From assembly GCA_039111635.1 (NCBI GenBank), contig JBCAQO010000107.1, positions 1 to 29,772 of the forward strand: a DNA stretch of 29,772 nt. Direction: 5' to 3'. The position numbers were made by a program, and so were the translations under genes. The DNA is from Heterobasidion occidentale. Taxonomy: Eukaryota > Basidiomycota > Agaricomycetes > Russulales > Bondarzewiaceae. The notes beneath the pieces were generated by a model. The model saw only the letters and a program-made list of their open reading frames with translations. It did no database searches and had not been told where the DNA came from. Positions 21,449-29,772 of the stretch are shown here, piece after piece. Within the stretch, counting starts at the first letter, position 1; every line of letters begins with the position of its first letter.

Positions 21449-22270
21449 TATACGACTTTAATAAGGTCCGCATACCGACCAGCTTTGGGCTACTGAGGCA
21501 TATCATGCTCATTGGGGCGCAGAACACGGATCTCGCCACGCTCACAGAAGCCACCGCGTACGCTGTTGTCGAGTTTGGTGGATGGAAGAACGACGCGCTG
21601 CCTTGAAAGTGCACATCGATTGTTCGACGTGCGAGAACGTCGTTGGGGATATGTGTCGGGTACGTGACGTCCTCAACTACCATCCGTTTGCGCTTGCATT
21701 CATTCGCTCACCATACTCGCTCTCCATTCGCATTCGCCTTTCTCCTTAAACCCTTTCACACTTCGCGTTTCGTTTGCGCTCCTCGCACCCTCACCACACA
21801 TCACGACCTACTCTCAATCATGAACCCCAAATACGCTTGGTACCGTCTTAAAGTCTCGACCTCGTTCCACATCGACGCGCGCGCTGGGGCAAGATTCGAT
21901 TTTTCTTCGGACGTCATCCGCCCGATTGTGGGTTCATTCAATCTGTTCGCGCAGAATTGTAGGTTTTTTGTTGTCTTTTCTGCCGCATCCCTGATCTACA
22001 ACCACAGCCTTGATATTGATGCCGAGGGTTACATTGGCACTGTTGGAAGGAGGGAAGAGGTAGGGGAGAGAGGTGAAAGAGCAGTGAATTCGGAGACGTA
22101 GGTAGTGGGATGAAAAGACAGGACATTTCATACGGTTTGCAGGTCTGGGGTCAAAATTCACGCGGCAGAGAAGATGTCTCAGAGGGCCCTACAGCGCGGT
22201 ATGTTGTCTTCACTCTCATAAATTGTAAAGAAGCTAATGAGGAGGTAACTTAAACTGGGATGCTATTCTA
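21449..22270. other. Region with no confident gene
   Basis: A plus-strand open frame from the ATG at 21820 reads MNPKYAWYRLKVSTSFHI and runs to about 21958, where a GTAGGTTTT donor is possible. A further exon-like piece (KIHAAEKMSQRALQR) ends at a GTATGTTG donor at about 22200. These could be 5' exons of the Sec14-like remnant downstream, but I cannot recognise them. Confidence 0.3.
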
Positions 22271-23190
22271 GTTCATGCAAGTTGTCCAGCCAGTTTTCCC
22301 TGAAGCAATTTGCATTGCCTATCCTGTGAACTCTTCCCTCCATCACTCCTCGTTGTTATCCTCGTTGTCGCCCTCGTTGTTGCCATCGCCCATCGCCTCG
22401 CCTGGCTCCCCCTCGTCTTCGCGCCCGTGTTCTTGCCCACGCACGCTCCTCGTCCTTGTTTTGAGTGACGTTGATGCCAGCCGTGCGGCGCGTGGTTTCG
22501 AACTGCTCGACTGCCTTGTCTTCTTCGGTAAGATACTACACGAAGAAATGGACTTTGTCACATTCCATCGGCCGCATACATACAGTTGACGCGGGGATCT
22601 TCGATTTACACCCGCAAGCGTGACCACACGAAATGCGACAGCAAGGAAAGGAGAACGCACGTCGAGTCAGCAGTCCCGGAGCCCACCGGCCCAGACGTTC
22701 ACAGCGAGCGAACAGTCGACGCTCAAGGAGTTCCGTGTACGTGCCCCTGTCCCTTCGATGCTGCCGTGACCACACCATACTCACAGCCGTAGCAGACACA
22801 CCTCCCCGAGATATTTGCGAGCATGTACGACAAGCTGGATGCGAAGACAGCGCTCTATGGCGCAAATAAAGATCTGATCGTCATATCCAGCGACATACAG
22901 CGGTTCCTTCGGTGTGCTCCGCTGGTTTGGCTTCAACAGCTCGTGTTCCCACACACCGGCTGACACGTGCCCCCTTGCGCCGCAGGCGTACGAGTTCTTC
23001 ATGAATGATCCGGGCTCCCTGACGTAGATTTTCTGGCTCTTCAAGCCTTTGCTCTCCGCCAACACCCTCGCGAAGACAAAGGTCGCTGGGAGCGGCGCAC
23101 ATGCGATCGGGGCAGAGCTGTGGCTGCTCATCATCAACGACAAGCTTCCAACGTGATACGGCGACACCGTGGCCGACACCCCATTCTGAT
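22271..23190 (+). pseudogene. Pieces resembling a Sec14/CRAL-TRIO lipid-binding domain
   Basis: Two separated segments recall the CRAL-TRIO fold of Sec14-like phospholipid transfer proteins. After an acceptor (attctag) at 22270 the frame reads FMQVVQPVFPEAICIAYPVN, like the family's conserved Q-x-x-x-P-E-x-x-x-x-x-Y-x-x-N strand. From about 23028, FWLFKPLLSANTLAKTKVAG and then LIINDKLP-stop-YGD recall the later K-P-x-L-x-x-x-T-x-x-K helix and the L-P-x-x-Y-G-G end. Roughly 700 bp of unrelated text lies between, including a plus frame LPEIFASMYDKLDAKTALYG. In-frame stops occur at 23024-23026 and in ACG TGA TAC at about 23154. If the assignment is right, this is a broken copy with an insertion. 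The minus-strand frame 22781-23362 is an alternative reading with no recognisable content. Confidence 0.4.
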
Positions 23191-24323
23191 CATGTCCCCC
23201 CCTTTCCTCCAATTCCTTTGTGCCGCATTTGCACCTCTTAAAGGCGCCTTCAAAGCACTCCATCACCGCGCTCTCCCACTTTTCCTTCTTGATCTGCGTC
23301 CACAAAGTGTCCCTCGTCCAGCATGCGGACTGCAGGCCCACCGCCATGCAAGGCAACGGCATGAACGTGAACGAGACACAGAGCGCGCGCTCCGCGTCCG
23401 GCAGGCGCGTCTGCAGTGCCGTAGCTAGAGGCGAGGGTCAGGGCGCCGCGCCGGGGTGGACCCGGCGATGCGGAGGGCTTGCGTTGTGCAGTACTTAGTG
23501 ATTTTCCAGTAGCCGGTAGCGCGTCCTGTGGCAGGGACGGGGCGGAGTCGGGGCGGGCAGGAGGACAAACAAGATGAGTAACGATGAGGGTGTTGAGTTT
23601 ATTGAGGGTGGCCTCGCCGCTGTCTTCGAGATCGGAGACGCCTTGCGCGACGAGCCATGGATGTGTCAGTGGCACAGCATAGTGAAGAGGCGCGCAGCTC
23701 TGTCCAGGACATATGTTAGCAAGAATAGAACGTTTGCGTAGAGACTAGAGTGATCCACATTCAACTTTTATTATCTTTTTGCGAAACAGTTTATGATACG
23801 CAACACTGGTCAGTCTCGTGTGCGCTTGACCGAGATGTAACATGTGTGTGCGGTTTTGTTTTTCGTGTGTGATGTCATTCTCGTGTGTTCGGGAGTTGTG
23901 CAGTCTCGTGGGGAGCTTAGTTTTCGTGGGAACCTCCATTGTCGTGCGGAATGAATAAAACGACACTTTGACCGCCATACACAGCAAGGCTTCAACCACG
24001 CAGCATTATAGACGACAAATGTTCATCGACATCACTAATATGAACACCAAATAACCACGTTCTTTTGTACATCATGATACGAAACTTCTCAGTGGGGACT
24101 ACTCATAAACATACAACACAAGACAAAGCACACGACTGCCAACTGACCACAATACGAAGCGCTCATACGATCAGAGATGGTGGAACTTGAAAAATCTGTC
24201 TTTTCGATCGAGTGGGATGACCTGTCCTAATCACAATGACTGCTCTCTATCCGCTTCAACATGGATCAAACTGGAGCCTTCGTCGTCGGATTGTACAAGA
24301 TCAACTGTCGCCATGCCTTCTGG
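23191..24323. other. Gene-poor stretch
   Basis: Nothing is supported as a gene. The left part (to about 23560) is GC-rich. The part from about 23740 to 24170 is AT-richer with GT/TG-rich runs (about 23810-23930) and no long frames of interest. It probably contains the 3' flank of the minus-strand gene at 24324-25191. Confidence 0.4.
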
Positions 24324-25191
24324 TCAGCTGACGTCCGTTCCAGATTCAGCTGACTTACCCTCCTCTGCTTCCTGTGTTCCGGATGCTAGATAGGCGAGGC
24401 GAGGCGGGATATCATCATCGAACAGAAATTGGTCCCCGCTGATGGAGTACTTGCGTTCGCGCCATGCGAACCACATCCTGACATTTTCTTCTCCAAACGA
24501 ATCATACCCTTGGCTGATATGTCGCCACAAAAAGGATCGCCATTTCCTTCGTTTCATGTCTCTGTTGAGCAGCGCCGCCCAATCTAGGACCAAGTACGAT
24601 CAGCAAGCCACATTCTCAGATAAAACAAAACACTCAACTCATTTGGGCCACGTCCGGCACAGTGTAAGGAACCTGGCCCACAGCCTGCTCATCCTCACGG
24701 TAGAACATTCGCTGTGCGCGATCGTGACCGTAACCAGAGTACTCCCGATACAGGTACCCGTGGATCTTTGGCCATCGCCAGTTACTTCCCATCTGATCAT
24801 TGCAACTGGCCGCGTAAATTGCCTTAAGAAACGCACGCCGCAGCCTCCAGATGTACGTGTATTCGCACATGTGTCTCGGCGACATCTCTAGATCCTTCTC
24901 GTGTGTAGGATAGACGATGGGTGAGCCGTCGGGGTGCCGCAGTGACTCGAAGAAAGCCATAGCCTTGTTCATGAGGGTGAGGGGGATAGAATAGCACCAA
25001 GGCATGACGCAGGGATGTTCTTCCGTCTGGTCATCGTCAAGCTGGTGAACAGTAGATAAGAGAACGCGGCACAGGGGACCATTGCCGTCGAGAAACACTC
25101 TGCAACGAGGCGCGTCGCTCCTGTCTGGCATGCTAGGCAACTCGGGGAATGCCAACCTGTTGTCATGATTGCAAGAGCGTTGTTCACTCAT
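24324..25191 (-). CDS. Hypothetical two-exon protein (270 aa)
   Basis: No family recognised. The start is taken at ATG 25191 (MSEQRSCNHDNRLAFPELPS). An upstream in-frame extension to 25296 has only non-ATG or less likely starts. Exon 1 is 25191-24639 and exon 2 is 24583-24324. The intron uses GTTGAGTG, a less usual donor, and acceptor tcctag. The total, 813 nt, is an exact number of codons. Visible text: CRVFLDGNGPLCRVLLSTVH, FFESLRHPDGSPIVYP, then an aromatic/basic helical region (YIWRLRRAFLKAIYAA, NRDMKRRKWRSFLWRH) and an acidic, Glu/Ser-rich tail. The balance of W, R and Y recalls other unnamed Agaricomycete families. It is divergent to the Ulp1 gene, with about 600 bp between starts. Confidence 0.65.
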
Positions 25192-25672
25192 CTTCCTTTG
25201 ATATGGCACTAGAGTGATGTGGTACGTTGCCAAAGGGCATATCAATATGTGGGAGAGGCAGATCGGATTAAATAGACACACGAGGCGCAATTTCACTCAC
25301 TGCGAGCAGGACAAACCCCGTCGTGTCAGTCCGACGTACTAGGTCGCCGCAAGTCCATGATCGAATATGATGTGTCAACAACGTGCAAAGCCTTCCCCTC
25401 ATCAGAGCATAATTGTCTAACGCAGTCTTCGTTCGAGAGCCTGCAACAAATGTAGTCATCGTAGGTCATGAAGGTGAATAAGGTCGTGTATAACCGGCCA
25501 TACACACTCATACGCCTCACCCGGATATTTCCGGGACGTGGGAAATTTCCCTTGGCAAACTTTCGCTGCTTCGGGCATTGCCAGGCTGGCCATTTCCACA
25601 ACGCACTCCGTGACGGACCTCCTCTTTCTGCGACTCTCTCGACATCCGTCTCCCCTTCCACGAAGGTATTCA

Positions 25673-25730
25673 CTTGCTCATTGCAGGTGGTATCGGGTGA
25701 CCGACATCACTCAGTCTTGCTCATTGCAGG
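25673..25730 (+). promoter_or_regulatory. Paired 15-bp element, copy C (upstream of Ulp1 gene)
   Basis: Two perfect copies of CTTGCTCATTGCAGG on the plus strand at 25673-25687 and 25716-25730 (period 43 bp). The nearer copy ends 66 bp before the Ulp1 start at 25797, in the same orientation. It lies in the divergent region shared with the minus-strand gene starting at 25191. Confidence 0.65.
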
Positions 25731-25796
25731 ACTGCTGTGCTCGACGAGTAAACTTCGAATGTCCATCGCTTCAGCCTTTCGACGTCCAGACAAATC

Positions 25797-27772
25797 ATGC
25801 TATTGAATCCTGAAGATGCGGAGCTAGCTCGCTCCATGAAGAAACCACCGCCGAAGGATCTTGTGGCGAGGATGCACGCTGTTATGGGGTTTGCGTCGGC
25901 GAGGTATGTTCACTCTGTCACGCACGATCTCAGCCTTTCTCACACAAGATTATGCTAGTGCGTCTCTGCCACCCAGCACCTTGCGAGTGCCATCGCCTCT
26001 TGCGCACACTAAGCGGGTGTTATCCAAGTCTGCTTTGTGCCCCATTGCGTAAGTCTGATATGCGTGCCTTCCAGACGCCGCCGATATAGATCATACCATA
26101 GGAAACATGCGGCACGATCCGAACGACCCTTGCAACAGAGTGCAGCATCTTCGCATCCTACATTTGCCGTACGCCGACAGAAGTCTTTCTATGAATCAAA
26201 AAATTCTTCAACTATAGCGGTAGCCTCGAACACAATCTCGCCACGATATATCTCAAAAACGAAGCCTCTTTTGTCTCTTGGCTCAAAGCCAATCAAAACA
26301 TCTCGCACACAAGCATCATCTCTTGACACTGGTTTTCCACGATCTGGCACAGGAACCGTGCCGGCGCCCCCACCTCTCTTCAATTCCTCAAATACTCCAG
26401 CATCAGCTCTAGAGGATGCTTCGTTGCCAACGGTCTCAGAGGCATTACCTATTCCTCCATCCTCTCCACTCAGTTCTCTCACGTCTGAAGATGATGATGT
26501 TGAGGTAGAGCTGCCCACGAAAGTACCTTTGCCAAAGCAATCTGACTCATCTGCTCGATCGGACACTCGCGCGATGTATGTATCAATGAATACATACAAA
26601 TTGTCACTTATTCTCGACTTTCTACAGTATTTTGACTTACCCCTTTGTTGGCCATGGCGCGATTGATATCGGACCACAGGATATGGAGCGACTAAAACCT
26701 CGCAGATTCTTAAATGATAATCTCATCAATCTTGGTTTAAAGTAAGTGTTCGATTTTATCCGAAACCCGAGTGCTCGCTCATATGAACACAAAGACTGTG
26801 GTATGCCAAGTCAAGGGTGAAGGATTCTGTTGCTATGGACCAGGTACACATATATAGCACGTTTTTCTATACGCGATTGTGAGTTACGTCTCATGGAGCG
26901 CTGTGAAGATCGCTTATTTTTTTTTCGTAGACGAGCTGGCTATGAAGCAGCCAAAAGTCATACAAACAGAGTCGATATCTTCAGCAAGAAGTTCTTGATC
27001 GTCCCTATACATGATGAGTGCGAGCAAGCTTCTTAGTTCCGTGACTACATTGCTGAGACATGACTGATAGGGCGGAACAGCATTGGTACTTGGCAGTCAT
27101 AAGCCATCCACAAGGCCTATTCGAGCGCCCGCCAGCTAAATACAATACTGTTTTTGCCGTTGATTCGGCGCACCGACTTGGATGGACTATGTTGTCGGAT
27201 AGCGAAGGCTCGACTACATCAAGTTGGGTCCACGCGTGAGCCATAACGATGATGATCGTTTCACTGTTACTCCTAATTGATCTTTGCCAGTACGCAAATC
27301 TTTATATTCGATTCTCTCAACCGAAAGCGTCGGAATACGGGCCGGCGCTTAGCTGAGTATCTATGTGAGGAGGTCAAGGCCCGAATCAATATCACGCCTC
27401 TGTTCGAACCGCATGCAAAACAGTTTGAGGTGGGTCACATTTGTTGTGTATGATGTATGCCTCGAATGAATGTCCTCGTCAGGTGCCCATGCAACCCAAT
27501 CAGTATGATTGTGGCTTGTACCTTCTCCACTTCAACTATCTTTTCATGAAAAACCCGGATATGTTCATGAGACCGACATCGGTAAGTCTTCACGATGCTT
27601 GCTATCACGAATCCTGATCTATTGCCCTTGGGCCATCATGCAAGACATTGAAGAAGGGGCATGCATCAGGGGCAGAAATAGAATGGGAGGCGGGCGTCGT
27701 TCCCACCATGCGTGAGATGCTGAAGGCAGAACTCCTCAAACTTTCTGATGAATGGCAACAGCTCTCGGGAAG
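25797..27772 (+). CDS. Ulp1-like cysteine protease (peptidase family C48)
   Basis: SUMO/ubiquitin-like deconjugating protease of family C48, expected in the nucleus or at its envelope. Exons: 25797-25903, 25959-26048, 26075-26575, 26628-26741, 26795-26878, 26931-27017, 27071-27235, 27291-27429, 27483-27581 and 27645-27772. All join in phase with ordinary fungal introns. The 3' end is unsettled, since a donor (GTGAGTAC) at 27773 implies one more short exon. The N-terminal 230 residues are Ser/Pro/Arg-rich and look disordered, with an acidic SEDDDVEVEL patch. The catalytic domain opens with RRFLNDNLINLGLKLWYAK. Next come VHIYSTFFYTRL and FSKKFLIVPIHDE, the catalytic His in QHWYLAVISHP, the Asp in QIFIFDSLN, and the Gln and Cys in VPMQPNQYDCGLYLLHF. 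All four key residues are present, so it looks functional. Such genes are often multiplied in Agaricomycete genomes near transposons. This one has its own introns and no transposase attached. Confidence 0.9.
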
Positions 27773-27962
27773 GTGAGTACGTAGCGTAATGTGCAGACTC
27801 AAAGTCATATGCTGTCGAGTCTGTAGAACATGGCCACTACTGTTCTGTCTCGCAGACTTGCTGACCATTGAGTCTTTGGTTCTTCCCTTAATACGCACTT
27901 TTACCATTCCCACAACTTGATCTTCATGCATATGAGCCGGTTCATATTGAAATGAGTGGCTA

Positions 27963-28052
27963 CGTATCAATCCTATGGTGTTGAGTCTAATGGCTGTACA
28001 TTAATTCTATGCTGACTGTAATGGCTGTATATGAATCCTATGGTGTCAACGC
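27963..28052. repeat. Short degenerate 31-bp direct repeat
   Basis: Roughly three degenerate copies of a 31-bp unit, seen as taatggctgtacattaattctatg at 27988 and taatggctgtatatgaatcctatgg at 28019, with a partial copy (tcaatcctatggtg) before them. It lies in the convergent gap between the Ulp1 gene and the minus-strand gene ending at 28068. Confidence 0.55.
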
Positions 28053-28067
28053 TTTGGTACTAATTTT

Positions 28068-29081
28068 CTAGAGTTCTGTAGCTTGCTCCTCATCGGTATA
28101 TCCCCCTTGATTATCTGAATCTGTGGTGAGATCAATTACTTCCAACGGGCATTCGTGGTGAGCGAAGGCCCGACGGGTCGTGATCAATCGACAGGAGCAC
28201 TTCACAAAGAATTTGGAAAAGGCCTCTTCGGAAACACCTGGATAAATGTTCGTGTCCATCTGTCGAAGGAGGTCATACAACGGGTTTGGTCGATATTGAG
28301 TAGAGACACGGCGCCTTTGCACAAGGCGGAGAAGTGGGTTTTCGTTCGAGGTTACATCTGAAATGGTGAGTGAGTTACACCTGAATGTCAAACAGGTACT
28401 GACACTCACCGATTTGTGCGTGAGTGCGTTTCAGAGGCATTGGAAAGGGGTTCAGGGGGACATATCCTGCTTCGCTAAAGTGTAGCACTGGTCGTGGGCG
28501 CGCTTCGGTTGCCTCTGCGTGGGAGTCAATTCTAGACCTAGAGATTGATCTCGAGGTGCTCACCACGAGGCGCGTACATATGCACTGGACAACCAATACG
28601 TTGGTAGGCATGCTCGAGGCGAACTTGTGAGATTGGTAAGTCGTGTGTATTCACGCTCATTGGATGGGGACTGACCTATATATCCACACACTCCATGTGC
28701 GCATCGAGCAATGTATTGACCATGGAAAGGACCCGACGTTGCAAGATACATAGCTGCCTCCGTGAACACCGGTGGTCCGTTTCTCTCGAGCAAGGGGCAC
28801 AAACAACACGGCCCGAGAAATCTATTCGTCAGGCGGTGTTTCCTCAGAGACGAAGGCACGACACGGTCCCCCTCCCTTAAGCTTACGGGCCTGCATTGTG
28901 CGTCAGACATTTCAAATTTTTGAGGTGACAAGACCCACCACTTCCATGGAATCATCTCCCCTGTTTGAATGTCGTACTGAAAAACCGCGTTGTCAGATCC
29001 CCGAACCTTGTCCAGGTATCGGCGATGACGAGAAGGGATGGAGATGACCAGTGATTCGCGAGTTAAAGGTTGGGACGACAT
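28068..29081 (-). CDS. Cys/His-containing hypothetical protein (286 aa, four exons)
   Basis: Member of a common but unnamed Agaricomycete family; function unknown. The start is ATG 29081 (MSSQPLTRESLVISIPSRHR). Exons are 29081-28676, 28623-28564, 28514-28410 and 28357-28068. Donors are GTCAGTCC, GTGAGCAC and GTGAGTGT, and the lengths add to 861 nt, an exact number of codons. Two cysteine clusters stand out. A central one has GPCCLCPLL and, 40 residues later, ARCAHGVCGYIVRLEHA. A C-terminal one reads VKCSCRLITTRRAFAHHEC and is followed by EVIDLTTDSD, an acidic motif resembling a SUMO-interacting sequence (VIDLT then acidic). The Cys/His spacing suggests zinc binding. The neighbour with the opposite activity is striking: a Ulp1 protease lies tail-to-tail about 300 bp away. 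A link through SUMO is my inference only. Confidence 0.72.
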
Positions 29082-29332
29082 GGCTAGGCAGTGCAGGATG
29101 AGATGGCCTTGAGCAGGTCAATGTCCTAAATACCCTTGAGGGTCGCTTCGAATTGGCTTGGATACCCGAAGCCCGACCTTCCTCCTCCTACCCGAGGTGA
29201 CTCGCTCTGACTCCCACTGACTTTCTGACTCACCATAGTTTATGACTCGTTCGCTTGCTCGCTCGTTAAAAACTTTGGACGCGATACCAGGTCCCACGCC
29301 CGTTTTCTCATCGACGCACCGTTCTTACTTCC
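29082..29332. promoter_or_regulatory. Compact divergent promoter region
   Basis: Only 251 bp separate the ATGs of the minus-strand gene (29081) and the plus-strand DUF6698 gene (29333). It contains a run of GACT/CTCG-type motifs (gactcgctctgactcccactgactttctgactcacc, then gactcgttcgcttgctcgctcg, about 29200-29267). A similar CTCG-rich run lies upstream of the transposase near 2899. No clear TATA box was picked out. Confidence 0.45.
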
Positions 29333-29772
29333 ATGCCTGAGGACCACTCTCTTGGTGATAAACGTCAGCCTAGTGCTCTTCAACTAGGCCCCAGGAAAAG
29401 GCCGTAAGCACTACTTTGCCTCGCCTGCCTGGGCGACCTCTGACCCTCCGCAAGGTGTCTCACAGATCCGCTTGTTCATCACGGTCGTCATTTTGGACGG
29501 ACTGTACACGCTCTTTGCAACGTCCAGTCTATAATCACACGTGGTCTTCTTAGAATGGGAGAGCTGGCTGAGGAGCCTGAGTCCTTGACATATGAGTGAG
29601 CCGTTCCTATCTAAGGCCAACTCGCTGAATCAATCATTCTTGTCATGCACTGCGTGTTTCATTGTTTGATAGGCAGAGGCGGGAGTACAAGGTTTATGAA
29701 GAATTACTTCGGATGGTCCCCCATCTTGAAGAGCGCCTACAGGAAGGCTCTGACGAGGAGATCATGCACATA
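29333..29772 (+). CDS. DUF6698-type protein, N-terminal part (cut by right edge)
   Basis: N-terminus of a DUF6698 family gene, an Agaricomycete family of unknown function often scattered among transposons. Exon 1 is 29333-29403 (MPEDHSLGDKRQPSALQLGP). The intron has donor GTAAGCAC and a less usual acceptor cgcaag. Exon 2, 29455-29595, reads DPLVHHGRHFGRTVHALCNV and then GLLRMGELAEEPESLTYE. A second intron (GTGAGCCG...tgatag) leads to exon 3 from 29673 (EQRREYKVYEELLRMVPHLE), which runs off the window at a helix with ERLQEGSDEEIM. The HHGRHFGRTVHAL and YEELLRMVPHLEERL texts are the family's signature region. All joints keep phase, and nothing in the visible part is broken. The rest of the domain lies to the right. 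Confidence 0.75.

Noticed and set aside
22781..23362. A 193-residue minus-strand protein
   Set aside because: The overlapping plus strand gives the more family-like CRAL-TRIO text, and the minus frame has no recognisable feature or splice support.

Overview
The window looks like nuclear DNA of an Agaricomycete (mushroom-forming basidiomycete). Protein-coding stretches are cut by many 45-65 nt introns with GTRNGY donors, CTNAY-like branch points and YAG acceptors. The recognisable families (Plavaka/KDZ-type transposase, Ulp1/C48 peptidase, DUF6698, OTT_1508-like deaminase fold) are ones that are expanded and dispersed in these fungi. No rRNA, ribosome-binding site, operon or CRISPR array is visible. 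All family calls come from reading the translations; no database search was made.

Layout. 1-2805 (-): most of a Plavaka-type transposase gene with an N-terminal zinc finger, running off the left edge. 3712-5970 (+): an OTT_1508-like deaminase-fold gene with several frame breaks. 6238-9018 (-): an intact three-exon gene of an unnamed basidiomycete family. 9.48-10.73 kb: a tRNA-like relic, then a very GC-rich repeat island. 11.0-11.34 kb (-): a short two-exon fragment resembling the HicA fold. 12.5-14.74 kb and 19.8-21.45 kb: two mutually inverted arms built of about thirty copies of a hairpin-like core of about 28 bp, including a 69-bp tandem array. Between them lies a decayed multi-exon gene (16407-19605, -) with an in-frame stop and a slipped proline-rich minisatellite. 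22.27-23.19 kb (+): scattered pieces resembling a Sec14/CRAL-TRIO domain. 24.3-29.77 kb: four gene models that splice cleanly, namely a hypothetical (-), a Ulp1 SUMO-type protease (+), a Cys/His-rich protein (-) and the start of a DUF6698 gene (+).

The most unusual signal is a 15-bp sequence, CTTGCTCATTGCAGG, found six times as three direct pairs (period 42-46 bp). Each pair lies just upstream of a different, apparently functional gene (transposase, the 889-aa unknown, Ulp1), in the same orientation as that gene. This looks like a shared promoter or 5'-leader module linking otherwise unrelated, TE-rich-region genes. The second notable structure is the pair of inverted repeat arms flanking about 5 kb of decayed genes.

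The genes do not form a visible pathway. The picture is a repeat-rich accessory region in which lineage-specific families, a transposase and their relics sit together, with a well-preserved gene cluster at the right end.
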